A stretch of DNA of 64,000 bases from Fibrella rubiginis. GTDB lineage: Bacteria > Bacteroidota > Bacteroidia > Cytophagales > Spirosomataceae. Below, one piece after another: positions 15,227 through 23,982 of this stretch (positions are counted from its first letter, which is position 1; each line of letters begins with the position of its first letter). The notes under the pieces were generated by a model. The model did no database searches. It was not told the DNA's origin and saw only the letters and a program-made list of their open reading frames with translations. Location of the stretch: assembly GCF_017353185.1 (NCBI RefSeq), contig NZ_JAFMYV010000001.1:806001-870000 (forward strand), given 5' to 3'. Both the position numbers and the translations under genes were made by a program.

Positions 15227-15766
15227 CTACCACAGCATAGGTCGTTTGGTGTCCGACAACCGTTTGAGGCCGTAGTAGCCAAAGCCCGTAGCGGCAATAA
15301 ACAACACAACGGCAATACAGCTAAACTTCAGCAAAGCCATTGCCCAGGCCAGATGGGCGGTTGTGGTGGTGGCACTGGCCGGTGGCAGTTGTTGCAGCAT
15401 CGCCCCGTTTTCGATGGCATCAAAAACTGCCGCAACTATACCCAGCCATGCCAACCGGTTAACCCACGTTATCCAAGTCTTTCTTACATCCACCTTCGCC
15501 AGCAGCTGAGCAGCGTACCGGCAGCCAACGAACAGAGTCGTGCCGTAAAGACACAGAAATAGAAAATCGAGAAAAATACTTCGCGAGAGCAGCACGTCTT
15601 TGCCTCTCAGGCTCATTTGGCCCAAAAGCACCGTGGCCTGATCAGGGGTACGGGCTAGTTCATAGGCCACAACCTCTTTACTCGTCAGCGGGGCGATGCT
15701 GCGATTCATGAAGACAGAGTAGCCGATGGTGGCTATGAGCAGGAGCCAGAATAACCTGATCATCAT
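15227..15766 (-). CDS. Membrane protein of unknown function
   Basis: The protein is 179 aa with four predicted transmembrane helices (about residues 3-19, 65-85, 103-121 and 137-163). A soluble loop between the first two (SIAPLTSKEVVAYELARTPDQATVLL) faces one side of the membrane. The third helix region has WVNRLAWLGIVAAVFDAIENGAML. I do not recognise a family. It lies 10 bp after the TldE gene on the same strand and may be the last gene of the TldD/TldE operon. Confidence 0.7.
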   Translation of the reverse strand: MMIRLFWLLLIATIGYSVFMNRSIAPLTSKEVVAYELARTPDQATVLLGQMSLRGKDVLLSRSIFLDFLFLCLYGTTLFVGCRYAAQLLAKVDVRKTWITWVNRLAWLGIVAAVFDAIENGAMLQQLPPASATTTTAHLAWAMALLKFSCIAVVLFIAATGFGYYGLKRLSDTKRPMLW

Positions 15767-15776
15767 CTACCAACTT

Positions 15777-17114
15777 TTACACCGCGTCGGACAAGCTGCT
15801 GAAGGTGAACTCGCGGATTTTCATGGGCGGAATCAGGTAGTTGCCTTGTGATTCAGTGCTGACTACGCGTTCGGGCTTGCCCAGAACCTCCAGGTTATTG
15901 AGCATAATGACCGGACTTTCGTTGAACCGGAAGTTCTTCACGGCATGCTTGATTTTGCCGTTTTCAATGTAGAACGTTCCGTCGCGGGTGAGGCCCGTGT
16001 AGAGCAACGTCTGCGGATCAACGGGGCGGATGTACCAAAGTTTCGTGACCAGAATACCCCGCTGTGTGCCCTTGATCATATCCTCCAGTGAGGCCGTACC
16101 ACCCGCCATGATGGCGTTGTTGGGGAACGGAACGGGCGTTTTACCCTGCTTCTGCGCCCAGTAACGCGAGTAGAACATGTTCGTTACCACACCCTTGTCG
16201 ATCCACGTAATTTTCTTCTGTGCCTGTCCGTCGCCTGCCCAGGGCGAAGCGGGCAGGTCGGGGTTGGTGGGGTCAGAATAGATCGTGACGCGGGGGTCCA
16301 TCAGCTTTTCGCCGAGTTTGGTCTTGCCGCCGGGTTTGCTCAAAAACGAGCGACCTTCGTCGGCAGAGCGGGCGTCCATGTTGAAGAAGACGTTCTCCAT
16401 GAGCACGGCGGCGGCAGTAGGCTCCAGGATGACGGTGTATTTGCCCGGCTCCAGGGCCTTCGCGCTGGCCGACGCTGCTGCTTTTTGCATGGCAATGCGC
16501 GTGGCGGCGGCGGTGTCAAGCTTGCTGACGTCGCTGTAGCCCCGCGCCACGTACCCAGACCCTTTACCGTCGGCGGTGCGGACCGTCAGCGAAAAGTTGA
16601 CATTGGTGCTGGGGTAATAGGCAAACAGGCCTTTGGAGTTCATCATGGCCTGATAGCCGTGACTGTCTTCCATAAAACCGGCGCCGGTCAGATTAGCCGC
16701 CCGCGTCAGTTCCAGGCTTTTGGCAACGGCGGCGGCACGGGCGTCGGGTGTGAGGTTGGCTGTGCTGGCGAAATAACCGTTGCTTTTCAGGTACGTCTGC
16801 GGTCCCAGAATACCCACGTACTCCGGGTTTTCGGGCGCCAGCTTAGCCAGCTCTTCCGACCGCCGTACCACCTTTTCGAGTGATGCATCGTCGAACTCGT
16901 CAATCGTTGCCGTGCCCACTTTTTTGCCATAGGCCGACTGCACCACCAGATTCTGGTTGGTCTTCGCTCCGCTGGTCGATACCTCGTTGCGGGCATAGCG
17001 GATGTTGCCGCTGATGTCACCCGACAGGTTTACCTCGCACTCATCAGCTTTCGAGTAGTTGAGGACTTTTTGGAGAAGCGCCCTGGCTTCTGCTTCGGTG
17101 AGTATGGTTGCCAT
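15777..17114 (-). CDS. TldE/PmbA-type metalloprotease partner (copy 1)
   Basis: The protein is 445 aa and belongs to the TldD/PmbA (peptidase U62) family. The N-terminal half has SGNIRYARNEVSTSGAKTNQ and GKKVGTATIDEFDDASLEKV. It has no HExxxH zinc motif, as expected for the TldE subunit. The C-terminal half has KYTVILEPTAAAVLMENVFF, WIDKGVVTNMFYSRYW and LYTGLTRDGTFYIENGK. In Escherichia coli, TldD and TldE form a heterodimer that cuts unfolded peptides and matures microcin B17. This copy has no signal peptide, while its likely partners carry Tat leaders. It lies 131 bp after a TldD gene and is 3' in the cluster. Confidence 0.9.
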   Translation of the reverse strand: MATILTEAEARALLQKVLNYSKADECEVNLSGDISGNIRYARNEVSTSGAKTNQNLVVQSAYGKKVGTATIDEFDDASLEKVVRRSEELAKLAPENPEYVGILGPQTYLKSNGYFASTANLTPDARAAAVAKSLELTRAANLTGAGFMEDSHGYQAMMNSKGLFAYYPSTNVNFSLTVRTADGKGSGYVARGYSDVSKLDTAAATRIAMQKAAASASAKALEPGKYTVILEPTAAAVLMENVFFNMDARSADEGRSFLSKPGGKTKLGEKLMDPRVTIYSDPTNPDLPASPWAGDGQAQKKITWIDKGVVTNMFYSRYWAQKQGKTPVPFPNNAIMAGGTASLEDMIKGTQRGILVTKLWYIRPVDPQTLLYTGLTRDGTFYIENGKIKHAVKNFRFNESPVIMLNNLEVLGKPERVVSTESQGNYLIPPMKIREFTFSSLSDAV

Positions 17115-17128
17115 TTTGAGAAGTAGGA

Positions 17129-17241
17129 GAAAAGGGCTACAACATGGAGTTACACTGAGGTTTTTGGGCTACAAAGTGAGAACGCTGTGTGCCTCCGTGG
17201 CCCTCTGTGTAACTCCGTGTTATAGCCCTATAGCCCTTTTC
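17129..17241. repeat. Imperfect long inverted repeat
   Basis: The outer arms GAAAAGGGCTA (17129-17139) and TAGCCCTTTTC (17231-17241), and the inner arms GGAGTTACAC (17146-17155) and GTGTAACTCC (17207-17216), pair perfectly; the rest is partly decayed. The centre repeats the CTCCGTGT/TCTGTGT words. It lies between TldE copy 1 and TldD copy 1. Confidence 0.7.
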
Positions 17242-17245
17242 GAAT

Positions 17246-18886
17246 TTATATTTTCCGTGCTGTATTGATCACATTTACCCCATTAAACCGCGTGGTGGCC
17301 GAGCCGTGTGATACGGCACTACTTTGACTGGGCTGGCCTTTGCCGTCGAAGAACGAGCCGCCGAGGCGGTAGTCGCGCTCGTCGCAGATGGCGGCGCAGG
17401 AGTTCCAGAATTCCTGGGTATTGCTCTGGTAGGCCACGTCTTTCAGCATCCCGGCGATCTGCCCGTCTTTGATTTCGTAGAACAGTTGTCCGCCAAACTG
17501 GAAGTTATACCGCTGCTGATCGATACTGAATGAACCGTCGCCGACGATGTAAATACCTTTCTTCACATCCTTGATCATATCGGCAACCGACAGCGGCGTT
17601 TTGCCCGCCGAGAGCGATACGTTGGGCATCCGCTGAAACTGCACCGTACTCCACGAATCGGCGTAGCAACAGCCGTGCGAGGCTTTTTCGCCAATAATGG
17701 CCGCCTGATCGCGGATGGCCTGATAGTTGACCAGAATGCCGTCGCGGACCAGATCCCACTGCTTGGTTTTCACGCCCTCGTCGTCGTAACCGACCGCCCC
17801 AAGTGAACCAACCTGCTGTTTATCAGCCACAAAATTGACCAGCTTAGAGCCGTACTGGAAATTTTTTGACTGCCATTTGTCCAGCGTCGCAAAGCTTGTT
17901 CCTGCGAAATTGGCTTCGTAGCCCAACACCCGGTCAAGCTCCAGCGGGTGGCCAACGGATTCGTGAATGGTAAGCCAGAGGTGACTGGGGTCCAGCACCA
18001 GGTCGTACTTGCCCGCCTCAACGCTCTTGGCCGATAGCTTCTGCTTGGCTTGCTGGGCGGCGGCGGTTACGTCTTCGAGCATGTCGTAGCCCTTGTTATA
18101 ACGCGTGGTCACGCCCGTGACTTTATCAGCCGGATTTACCTGCAAATAGTCATATCCCATACCCGACGGGGCACTCAACGCATTTCGCGTCTCGAATTTA
18201 CCCGACTTAGGGTCGATGCAGGTGACGTTGAAAATGGGCCAGATACGGTGAATGTCCTGGTCGGCATACGTACCGTCGGAGGTGGCGATGTACTTCTGCT
18301 CGTTGACCATGAACAGCACCGAATTCACGTAGTTGGCCCCGTTTTTCATCGCCGCCGCGTTTACACCCAGCAGCAGATCGACTTTTTCTTTGATGGGTAC
18401 CTCGAAGGCGTTTTGCTTGATAGGTGCCTTCCAGCTCACCTCGCCGTAGCCCTGTTGCGGGGCCAGTTGCACAGGTTGCTTGATCAGGCGCGAATTAGCT
18501 TTGGCAATCGCCACGGCCTCTTCGGCGGCACGGGCCACGTCGGCTTCGTTTTTGGCGTCGACCAGGGCCGCAAAACCCCAGCATCCGTTGGCAATGACGC
18601 GCACGCCCACCCCGTAGCTTTCGGTGTTGGCAATGTTCTGGACTTTGTCTTCGCGCGTAACCACAAACTGGTTCAGGTAGCGGCCAATGCGGACGTCGGT
18701 GTAGGTGGCTCCTTTGGCTTTGGCGGCGTTTAGGGCGGCATCGGCAAGGCGCTTTTTCACGGCCACGTCCATGCCCGCCTCGAGCAATACGCCGGGGTCA
18801 ACCGAACGGCCCAGACCGGGAATAGTTGGGAGCAGAATGCCAGCGGCACTCAGGCCCATAAGCTGATTAAAATGTCGACGATTCAT
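17246..18886 (-). CDS. Tat-exported TldD metalloprotease (copy 1)
   Basis: The protein is 546 aa. A twin-arginine leader (MNRRHFNQLMGLSAAGILLP) starts it. The zinc motif HESVGH is at residues 308-313 in TIHESVGHPLELDR, and a conserved Cys pair lies at residues 497 and 501 (SCAAICDE), near the place of the third zinc ligand (Cys454) in E. coli TldD. Other family marks are AGTSFATLDK, QRMPNVSLSAG and IKDGQIAGMLKDVAYQSN. It should be an active peptidase. It is very similar to the copy 34 bp upstream, indicating a recent tandem duplication. Tat export is unusual for this family, whose studied members are cytoplasmic. Confidence 0.9.
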   Translation of the reverse strand: MNRRHFNQLMGLSAAGILLPTIPGLGRSVDPGVLLEAGMDVAVKKRLADAALNAAKAKGATYTDVRIGRYLNQFVVTREDKVQNIANTESYGVGVRVIANGCWGFAALVDAKNEADVARAAEEAVAIAKANSRLIKQPVQLAPQQGYGEVSWKAPIKQNAFEVPIKEKVDLLLGVNAAAMKNGANYVNSVLFMVNEQKYIATSDGTYADQDIHRIWPIFNVTCIDPKSGKFETRNALSAPSGMGYDYLQVNPADKVTGVTTRYNKGYDMLEDVTAAAQQAKQKLSAKSVEAGKYDLVLDPSHLWLTIHESVGHPLELDRVLGYEANFAGTSFATLDKWQSKNFQYGSKLVNFVADKQQVGSLGAVGYDDEGVKTKQWDLVRDGILVNYQAIRDQAAIIGEKASHGCCYADSWSTVQFQRMPNVSLSAGKTPLSVADMIKDVKKGIYIVGDGSFSIDQQRYNFQFGGQLFYEIKDGQIAGMLKDVAYQSNTQEFWNSCAAICDERDYRLGGSFFDGKGQPSQSSAVSHGSATTRFNGVNVINTARKI

Positions 18887-18919
18887 CGGGGGTTTTAGTT
18901 GAAGATGGGGGTTAACTGG

Positions 18920-20593
18920 CTAAATTTTCCGGGCTGTGTTGATCACGTTCACGCCGTTGAAACGGGCCGTAGCACTACCATGCGATACCGCGCTCGACTG
19001 TGAGGGCTGGCCTTTGCCATCGTTGAAGGCCCCACCCAGCCGGTAATCACTTTGGTCGCAAACGGCGGTGCATGAATTCCAGAACTCGCGGGTATTGGCC
19101 TGATAGGCTACGTCTTTCAACATACCCACGATCTGCCCGTCTTTGATTTCGTAGAACAGTTGTCCGCCAAACTGGAAGTTATACCGCTGCTGATCGATGC
19201 TGAACGAGCCATCGCCAATGATGTAGACGCCTTTTTTTACGTCCTTGATCATGTCCTGTACCGATAGCGGCGTTTTTCCGGCCTGCAACGAGACGTTGGG
19301 CATTCGCTGAAACTGCACTGAACTCCAGTTGTCGGCATAGCAGCAGCCGTGCGATTCTTTTTCGCCCAGGATATGCACCTGATCGCGGATGGCCTGGTAA
19401 TTCACCAGAATGCCGTCGCGGACCAGATCCCATTTTTTGGTACCTACGCCTTCGTCATCGTAGCCCACCGCGCCCAGCGAACCAACCTGCGTTTTGTCGG
19501 CCACCAGGTTCACTTCTTTAGAGCCATACTGAAAACTCTTCGACTGTAGTTTGTCAAGCGTGGCAAACGACGTTCCAGCGTAGTTGGCTTCATAGCCCAG
19601 CACCCGGTCAAGCTCCAGCGGGTGGCCGACCGATTCGTGGATGGTGAGCCAGAGGTGACTGGGGTCCAGCACCAGGTCGTACTTGCCCGCCTCAACCGAT
19701 TTGGCTGTTAACTTCTCCTTAGCCTGTTTGGCCGCCAGTGTGATGTCTTCGAGCATATCATACCCTTTGCCGTAGCGGGTTGTGACGCCGCCCACTTTAT
19801 CACTGGGGTTGGTTTGCAGGTAGTCATAGCCCATGCCCATCGGCGCACTCAGCGAATTGCGGGTGGCAAACTTGCCGCTCTGTGCATCCACGGCGGTGAC
19901 CGTGAAACTCGGCCCGATCCGGTGAATATCCTGGTCGGCGTAGGTGCCGTCGGTTGAGGCAAAATATTTTTGCTCGTTGACCATAAACAGCACCGAATTG
20001 ACAAAGTTGGCTCCGTTGGTCATGGCGGCGGCGTTGGCCGTCAGCAGCAGGTCGACTTTCTCTTTGATGGGTACCTCGAAGGCATTTTGCTTGATCGGTG
20101 CTTTCCAGCTTACCTCGCCGTAGCCTTTCTGGGGCGCCAGCACCACCGGTTCGGTCAGCAGCCGGGCATTGGCTTTCGCAATAGACACGGCAGTGGCGGC
20201 GCATTTGGCCACGGTGGCTTCATCTTTTGGGTCGGCCACGGCGGCAAATCCCCAGCAGCCATTGACGATGACCCGGATGCCCACCCCATAGGATATGGTG
20301 TTGACAATGCCCTGCACCTTGTTTTCCCGCGTGAGGACAAACTGGTTCAGATACCGCCCAATGCGCACGTCGGAGTAGGTGGCCCCCATGGCTTTGGCGG
20401 CATTAAGCCCAGCGTCGGCCAGGCGTTTTTTCGTGCTTACGTCGATGTAATTACCCACCAGCTCATCGGCCGAAACGGCGTGTGAAAAGGCAGGCATCGT
20501 GGGCAGCAGCAGCCCGGCTGCGCTCATGCCCAGCAGTTGGTTAAAATCGCGGCGGTTCAAGTGCGTTTTTGGTTTTTGGTGATGGGTAGTCAT
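18920..20593 (-). CDS. Tat-exported TldD metalloprotease (copy 2)
   Basis: The protein is 557 aa. Its leader is a little longer, with a basic N-terminus before the twin arginines (KTHLNRRDFNQLLGMSAAGL). The HESVGH zinc motif is intact (LWLTIHESVGHPLELDRVLG), as are AGTSFATLDK, QRMPNVSLQAG and the C-terminal SCTAVCDQ cysteines. Long identical blocks with copy 1 (for example PIKQNAFEVPIKEKVDLLL) show a tandem duplication. It is preceded by a gap of 172 bp that holds a 43-bp inverted repeat. It probably pairs with one of the two TldE proteins, but which one cannot be told from sequence. Confidence 0.9.
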   Translation of the reverse strand: MTTHHQKPKTHLNRRDFNQLLGMSAAGLLLPTMPAFSHAVSADELVGNYIDVSTKKRLADAGLNAAKAMGATYSDVRIGRYLNQFVLTRENKVQGIVNTISYGVGIRVIVNGCWGFAAVADPKDEATVAKCAATAVSIAKANARLLTEPVVLAPQKGYGEVSWKAPIKQNAFEVPIKEKVDLLLTANAAAMTNGANFVNSVLFMVNEQKYFASTDGTYADQDIHRIGPSFTVTAVDAQSGKFATRNSLSAPMGMGYDYLQTNPSDKVGGVTTRYGKGYDMLEDITLAAKQAKEKLTAKSVEAGKYDLVLDPSHLWLTIHESVGHPLELDRVLGYEANYAGTSFATLDKLQSKSFQYGSKEVNLVADKTQVGSLGAVGYDDEGVGTKKWDLVRDGILVNYQAIRDQVHILGEKESHGCCYADNWSSVQFQRMPNVSLQAGKTPLSVQDMIKDVKKGVYIIGDGSFSIDQQRYNFQFGGQLFYEIKDGQIVGMLKDVAYQANTREFWNSCTAVCDQSDYRLGGAFNDGKGQPSQSSAVSHGSATARFNGVNVINTARKI

Positions 20594-20635
20594 TGTAATT
20601 GCTTGCTGTCTAAACAGGCTATTTATCGGCGTACC

Positions 20636-20749
20636 CCAGACGCGTAACCCCCCGCCCTAAAGGGAGCCTTGCTTGCGCAGGAATAGTCCCCGCTGGAAGT
20701 TCGCTAGCGCAAGCAAGGCTCCCTTTAGGGCGGGGGGTTACGCGTCTGG
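20636..20749. repeat. Perfect inverted repeat, 43-bp arms
   Basis: 20636-20678 is the exact reverse complement of 20707-20749, around a 28-base centre. The arms are GC-rich (CCCCCCGCCCTAAAGGG in the middle). It sits between TldE copy 2 and TldD copy 2 and would form a very strong hairpin in RNA. Confidence 0.97.
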
Positions 20750-20765
20750 AGTTACGCCCAAAAAC

Positions 20766-22112
20766 CTATACCGCGTCTGACAAACTGCTGAACGTGAAGT
20801 CCCGGATTTTCAGGGGTGGGATCAGGTTGCCACCAATGCGCACGGGCTTGCCCATCGCTTCGAGGTTGTTGAGCATGATGACCGGACTTTCGTTGAAGCG
20901 GAAATTCTTCACCGGGAATTTGATCTGACCGTTCTCGATGTAAAACGTTCCGTCGCGGGTGAGGCCCGTGTAGAGCAGCGTCTGCGGGTCAACGGCGCGG
21001 ATGTACCACAGCCGCGTGACGAGAATGCCTTTTTCGGTGCTTTTGATCAGGTCCAGCAGCGACTGATTGCCGCCCGCCATGATGAACGCCGCCGGTGGGG
21101 GTGTGGCCGGAACGCCTTTTTTGGCCGCCCAGAAACGCGAATAATACATGTTCTTCACCACGCCCTTGTCTACCCAGGTTATCTTCTCCTGCGGACGGCC
21201 GTCGGCCCCACCACCAAAGCGGCCACCCCCGCCGCCACCAAACGCCGAGGTCGGGATATCGGGGTTGGTGGGGTCAGAATAGATCGTCACGCGCTCATCG
21301 AACAGCTTCTCGCCGAGGCGTGTGCCGCCGCCTTTTTTGCTCAGAAACGACCGGCCTTCGTCGGCGTTGCGACCGTCCATGCTGCCCATCATGTTTTGCA
21401 GCAGATCTACCGACGCGGCAGGCTCCAGAATGACGGTATACTTGCCCGGCTCCAGGGCCTTGGCCGTCACCGACGCCAGGGCCTTTTGCATAGCAATTTC
21501 GGTGGCCTCTTTCGTGTTCAGCTTCGATACGTCCGTTACGTCGCGGATGGCGTAGCCGGAGCCTAACCCGTCGGCGGTACGAACGGTAATGGTGAAATCG
21601 ACGGAGGTAGCCCGGTTGTAGGCCACCAGCCCTTTGCTGTTACCCAGCGCCGAAAAGCCCGTGGTGTCTTCCAGATAACCCGCCGCCGTGAGGTTCTTTT
21701 TCCGGCAGGGATCCAGGCTGTCGAACGCTGCTTTTGCCCGGTATTCAGGATCTATTTTGGCCGTGTTTTCTGAATAGGGATTTGTGTTCAGGTACGTCTG
21801 CGGCCCCAGCATGGGCATATATTCGGGGTTTTCGGGGGCTAGCTTGGCAATCTCTTCAGCCCGCCGCACCGTCTTCTCCAGCGACGCGTCGTCGAACTCG
21901 TTGATGGTGGCCGTACCCGACCGTTTGCCAAACACCGACGTTACCGCCAGCGCCAGGTTATTGCTCTCGCCACTGGTCGATACCGAGTTACGGGCATACC
22001 GAATGTTGCCCGTGCGCCCGCCCGATAGGCTCACCGCCGTCTCGTCGGCTTTGGCGTAACTCAACACCTTGTCGATGATCTTTTTTGCTTCTTCTTTGGT
22101 CAGAATAGCCAT
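20766..22112 (-). CDS. TldE/PmbA-type metalloprotease partner (copy 2)
   Basis: The protein is 448 aa, paralogous to copy 1. It starts MAILTKEEAKKIIDKVLSYA, with SGGRTGNIRYARNSVSTSGE and GKRSGTATINEFDDASLEKT. It lacks an HExxxH motif, as TldE proteins do. A Gly-rich insertion (FGGGGGGRFGGGADG) near residues 295-310 is absent from copy 1 and probably forms a loose loop. The C-terminus is nearly the same as copy 1 (FRFNESPVIMLNNLE, then LKIRDFTFSSLSDAV). It lies 102 bp after TldD copy 3 on the same strand, forming a TldD-TldE pair. No signal peptide is seen. Confidence 0.9.
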   Translation of the reverse strand: MAILTKEEAKKIIDKVLSYAKADETAVSLSGGRTGNIRYARNSVSTSGESNNLALAVTSVFGKRSGTATINEFDDASLEKTVRRAEEIAKLAPENPEYMPMLGPQTYLNTNPYSENTAKIDPEYRAKAAFDSLDPCRKKNLTAAGYLEDTTGFSALGNSKGLVAYNRATSVDFTITVRTADGLGSGYAIRDVTDVSKLNTKEATEIAMQKALASVTAKALEPGKYTVILEPAASVDLLQNMMGSMDGRNADEGRSFLSKKGGGTRLGEKLFDERVTIYSDPTNPDIPTSAFGGGGGGRFGGGADGRPQEKITWVDKGVVKNMYYSRFWAAKKGVPATPPPAAFIMAGGNQSLLDLIKSTEKGILVTRLWYIRAVDPQTLLYTGLTRDGTFYIENGQIKFPVKNFRFNESPVIMLNNLEAMGKPVRIGGNLIPPLKIRDFTFSSLSDAV

Positions 22113-22214
22113 GCGTTGTTGATTGAATTTGAGTGTGTTAAGTTTTGGATGTTAGATTTTGGACAATGGATGTTGGATACTGGATTACTCGTTAGTGTCC
22201 AGCGTCCAATATCC

Positions 22215-23858
22215 TTAAATCTTCCTCCCGGTATTGATCACGTTGACGCCGTTGAAGCGTGTTGTCGGGCTGCCATGCGAGACGGCGCTGATTTGGCTGG
22301 GTTGACCCTTACCATCGAAAAACGAGCCGAAGGTGCGGTAATCATCTTTGTCACAGAGTTGTGCGCAGGAATTCCAGAACTCCTGCGTGTTGGCCTGGTA
22401 GGCTACGTCATCGAGCATCCCGACTACCTCGCCGTTCTTGATTTCGTAGAACAGCTGCCCGCCAAACTGGAAGTTATAGCGCTGTTGGTCAATGGAATAC
22501 GAGCCCCGGCCAATAATGTAAATGCCTTTGTCGACCCCTTTAATCATGTCCAATACTGACCGTTTTTCGGTGCCGGGTTTCAGCGACACGTTGGGCATCC
22601 GCTGGAATTGCACTGAATCCCAGTTGTCGGCGTAGCAGCAGCCGTTTGATTCGGTACCGCCCAAAATCGCCACCTGATCGCGGATGGCCTGGTAGTTGAC
22701 CAGCACGCCGTTTTTAATCAGGTCCCATTCCTTCGCTGGCACGCCTTCGTCGTCGTAGCCCACTGTGCCGAGTGTGTAGGGCTGTTTTTTGTCGGCCACG
22801 ATATTGACTAGTTCACTGCCGTATTTAAACGACTTCGTTTTCCATTTGTCGAGCGTGGCAAACGACGTTCCGGCGTAGTTGGCTTCGTAGCCCAGCACCC
22901 GGTCAAGCTCCGTGGGGTGCCCAACCGATTCGTGGATCGTGAGGCCAAGGTGGTTGGGGTCGAGCACGAGGTCGTACTTGCCCGCCGACACGGTTTTGGC
23001 GGTTAGCTTTTCTTTGGCCTGTTTGGCCGCCAGTGCTGCATCTTCCACCATGTCATACGAGTTGCGGTAGCCGACCAGCCCGTTTGGTCCGGGAATTTTC
23101 TCCGATGCCAGGCCATCCAGATATTCATAGCCCATACCCATCGGTGAACTAAGCGCGTCGCGGGTTTTAAACTTGCCCGCCGCCCGGTCTACCGCCGTTA
23201 CCGTAAACGTAGGCCAGATCCGGTGGACGTCCTGATCGATGTAGGAGCCGTCGGTAGAGGCGAAATACTTTTGCTCATTGATCATAAACAGGTTCGACGT
23301 CACAAAACCGGCTCCGTTTTCCAGAGCGGCATTGTTGGTCCGCAGCAGCAGATCGATCTTGTCTTTGACCGGCATCTGGAACGCGTTTTTCGTCAGGGGC
23401 GTCTTCCACGATACTTCACCCACGCCTTTCTGCGGGGCCAGCACGACTGGCTCGGTTTGAATTTTTGCGTTGGCTTTGGCGATGGCTACGGCGGTGGCGG
23501 CGCATTTGGCAATACCGTCGGGTGTTACGTCGCTGGTGGCCGAGAAGCCCCAGGTGCCGTTGGCGATGACCCGGATACCCACACCATACGACTCGGCGTT
23601 GCTGATGTTCTGTACCTGCTTTTCGCGGGTGAACAGAAACTGCTGGAGATACCGCCCAATCCGGACATCGGCATAAGTGGCCCCCCGGCTTTTGGCCGCG
23701 TTGAGCGCCACATCAGCCAACTGTTTCTTGATGGCCGTGTCGACACCCGGTTCGAGGAGGCGATCAGGGGATACGGCATGTCCCATCACCGGGATACTCC
23801 CGACGAGCAGTCCCCCGACGCCCAATCCAGATAAGTTGATGAAGTTTCTTCGATTCAT
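22215..23858 (-). CDS. Tat-exported TldD metalloprotease (copy 3)
   Basis: The protein is 547 aa and is the first gene of the TldD/TldE run. A twin-arginine leader (MNRRNFINLSGLGVGGLLVG) is followed by a mature part with the zinc motif HESVGH (LGLTIHESVGHPTELDRVLG), QRMPNVSLKPG and the C-terminal SCAQLCDKDD cysteines. It is more diverged than copies 1 and 2 from each other, with a different loop around the GPNGLVG segment. The order on the minus strand is TldD3-TldE2-TldD2-TldD1-TldE1, so there are two possible heterodimer sets plus one spare TldD. What peptide they act on is unknown; no toxin or bacteriocin precursor is adjacent. Confidence 0.9.
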   Translation of the reverse strand: MNRRNFINLSGLGVGGLLVGSIPVMGHAVSPDRLLEPGVDTAIKKQLADVALNAAKSRGATYADVRIGRYLQQFLFTREKQVQNISNAESYGVGIRVIANGTWGFSATSDVTPDGIAKCAATAVAIAKANAKIQTEPVVLAPQKGVGEVSWKTPLTKNAFQMPVKDKIDLLLRTNNAALENGAGFVTSNLFMINEQKYFASTDGSYIDQDVHRIWPTFTVTAVDRAAGKFKTRDALSSPMGMGYEYLDGLASEKIPGPNGLVGYRNSYDMVEDAALAAKQAKEKLTAKTVSAGKYDLVLDPNHLGLTIHESVGHPTELDRVLGYEANYAGTSFATLDKWKTKSFKYGSELVNIVADKKQPYTLGTVGYDDEGVPAKEWDLIKNGVLVNYQAIRDQVAILGGTESNGCCYADNWDSVQFQRMPNVSLKPGTEKRSVLDMIKGVDKGIYIIGRGSYSIDQQRYNFQFGGQLFYEIKNGEVVGMLDDVAYQANTQEFWNSCAQLCDKDDYRTFGSFFDGKGQPSQISAVSHGSPTTRFNGVNVINTGRKI

Positions 23859-23982
23859 GTAAAAGACGTTGTAATTCTACTGGTTTGTTGGGTAAATGAG
23901 ATGGAAAACCACACAATCTACTGTCTGTGGAGGCCACAGACAACTTTTTGTGATGAGTGGCAGAGTCTCTCCTTACTAGATA

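Noticed and set aside
22150..22215. Possible inverted repeat GGATGTTGGATACTGGA / TCCAGCGTCCAATATCC
   Set aside because: It pairs with several mismatches, so it is only mentioned as a decayed example and not listed as a feature.
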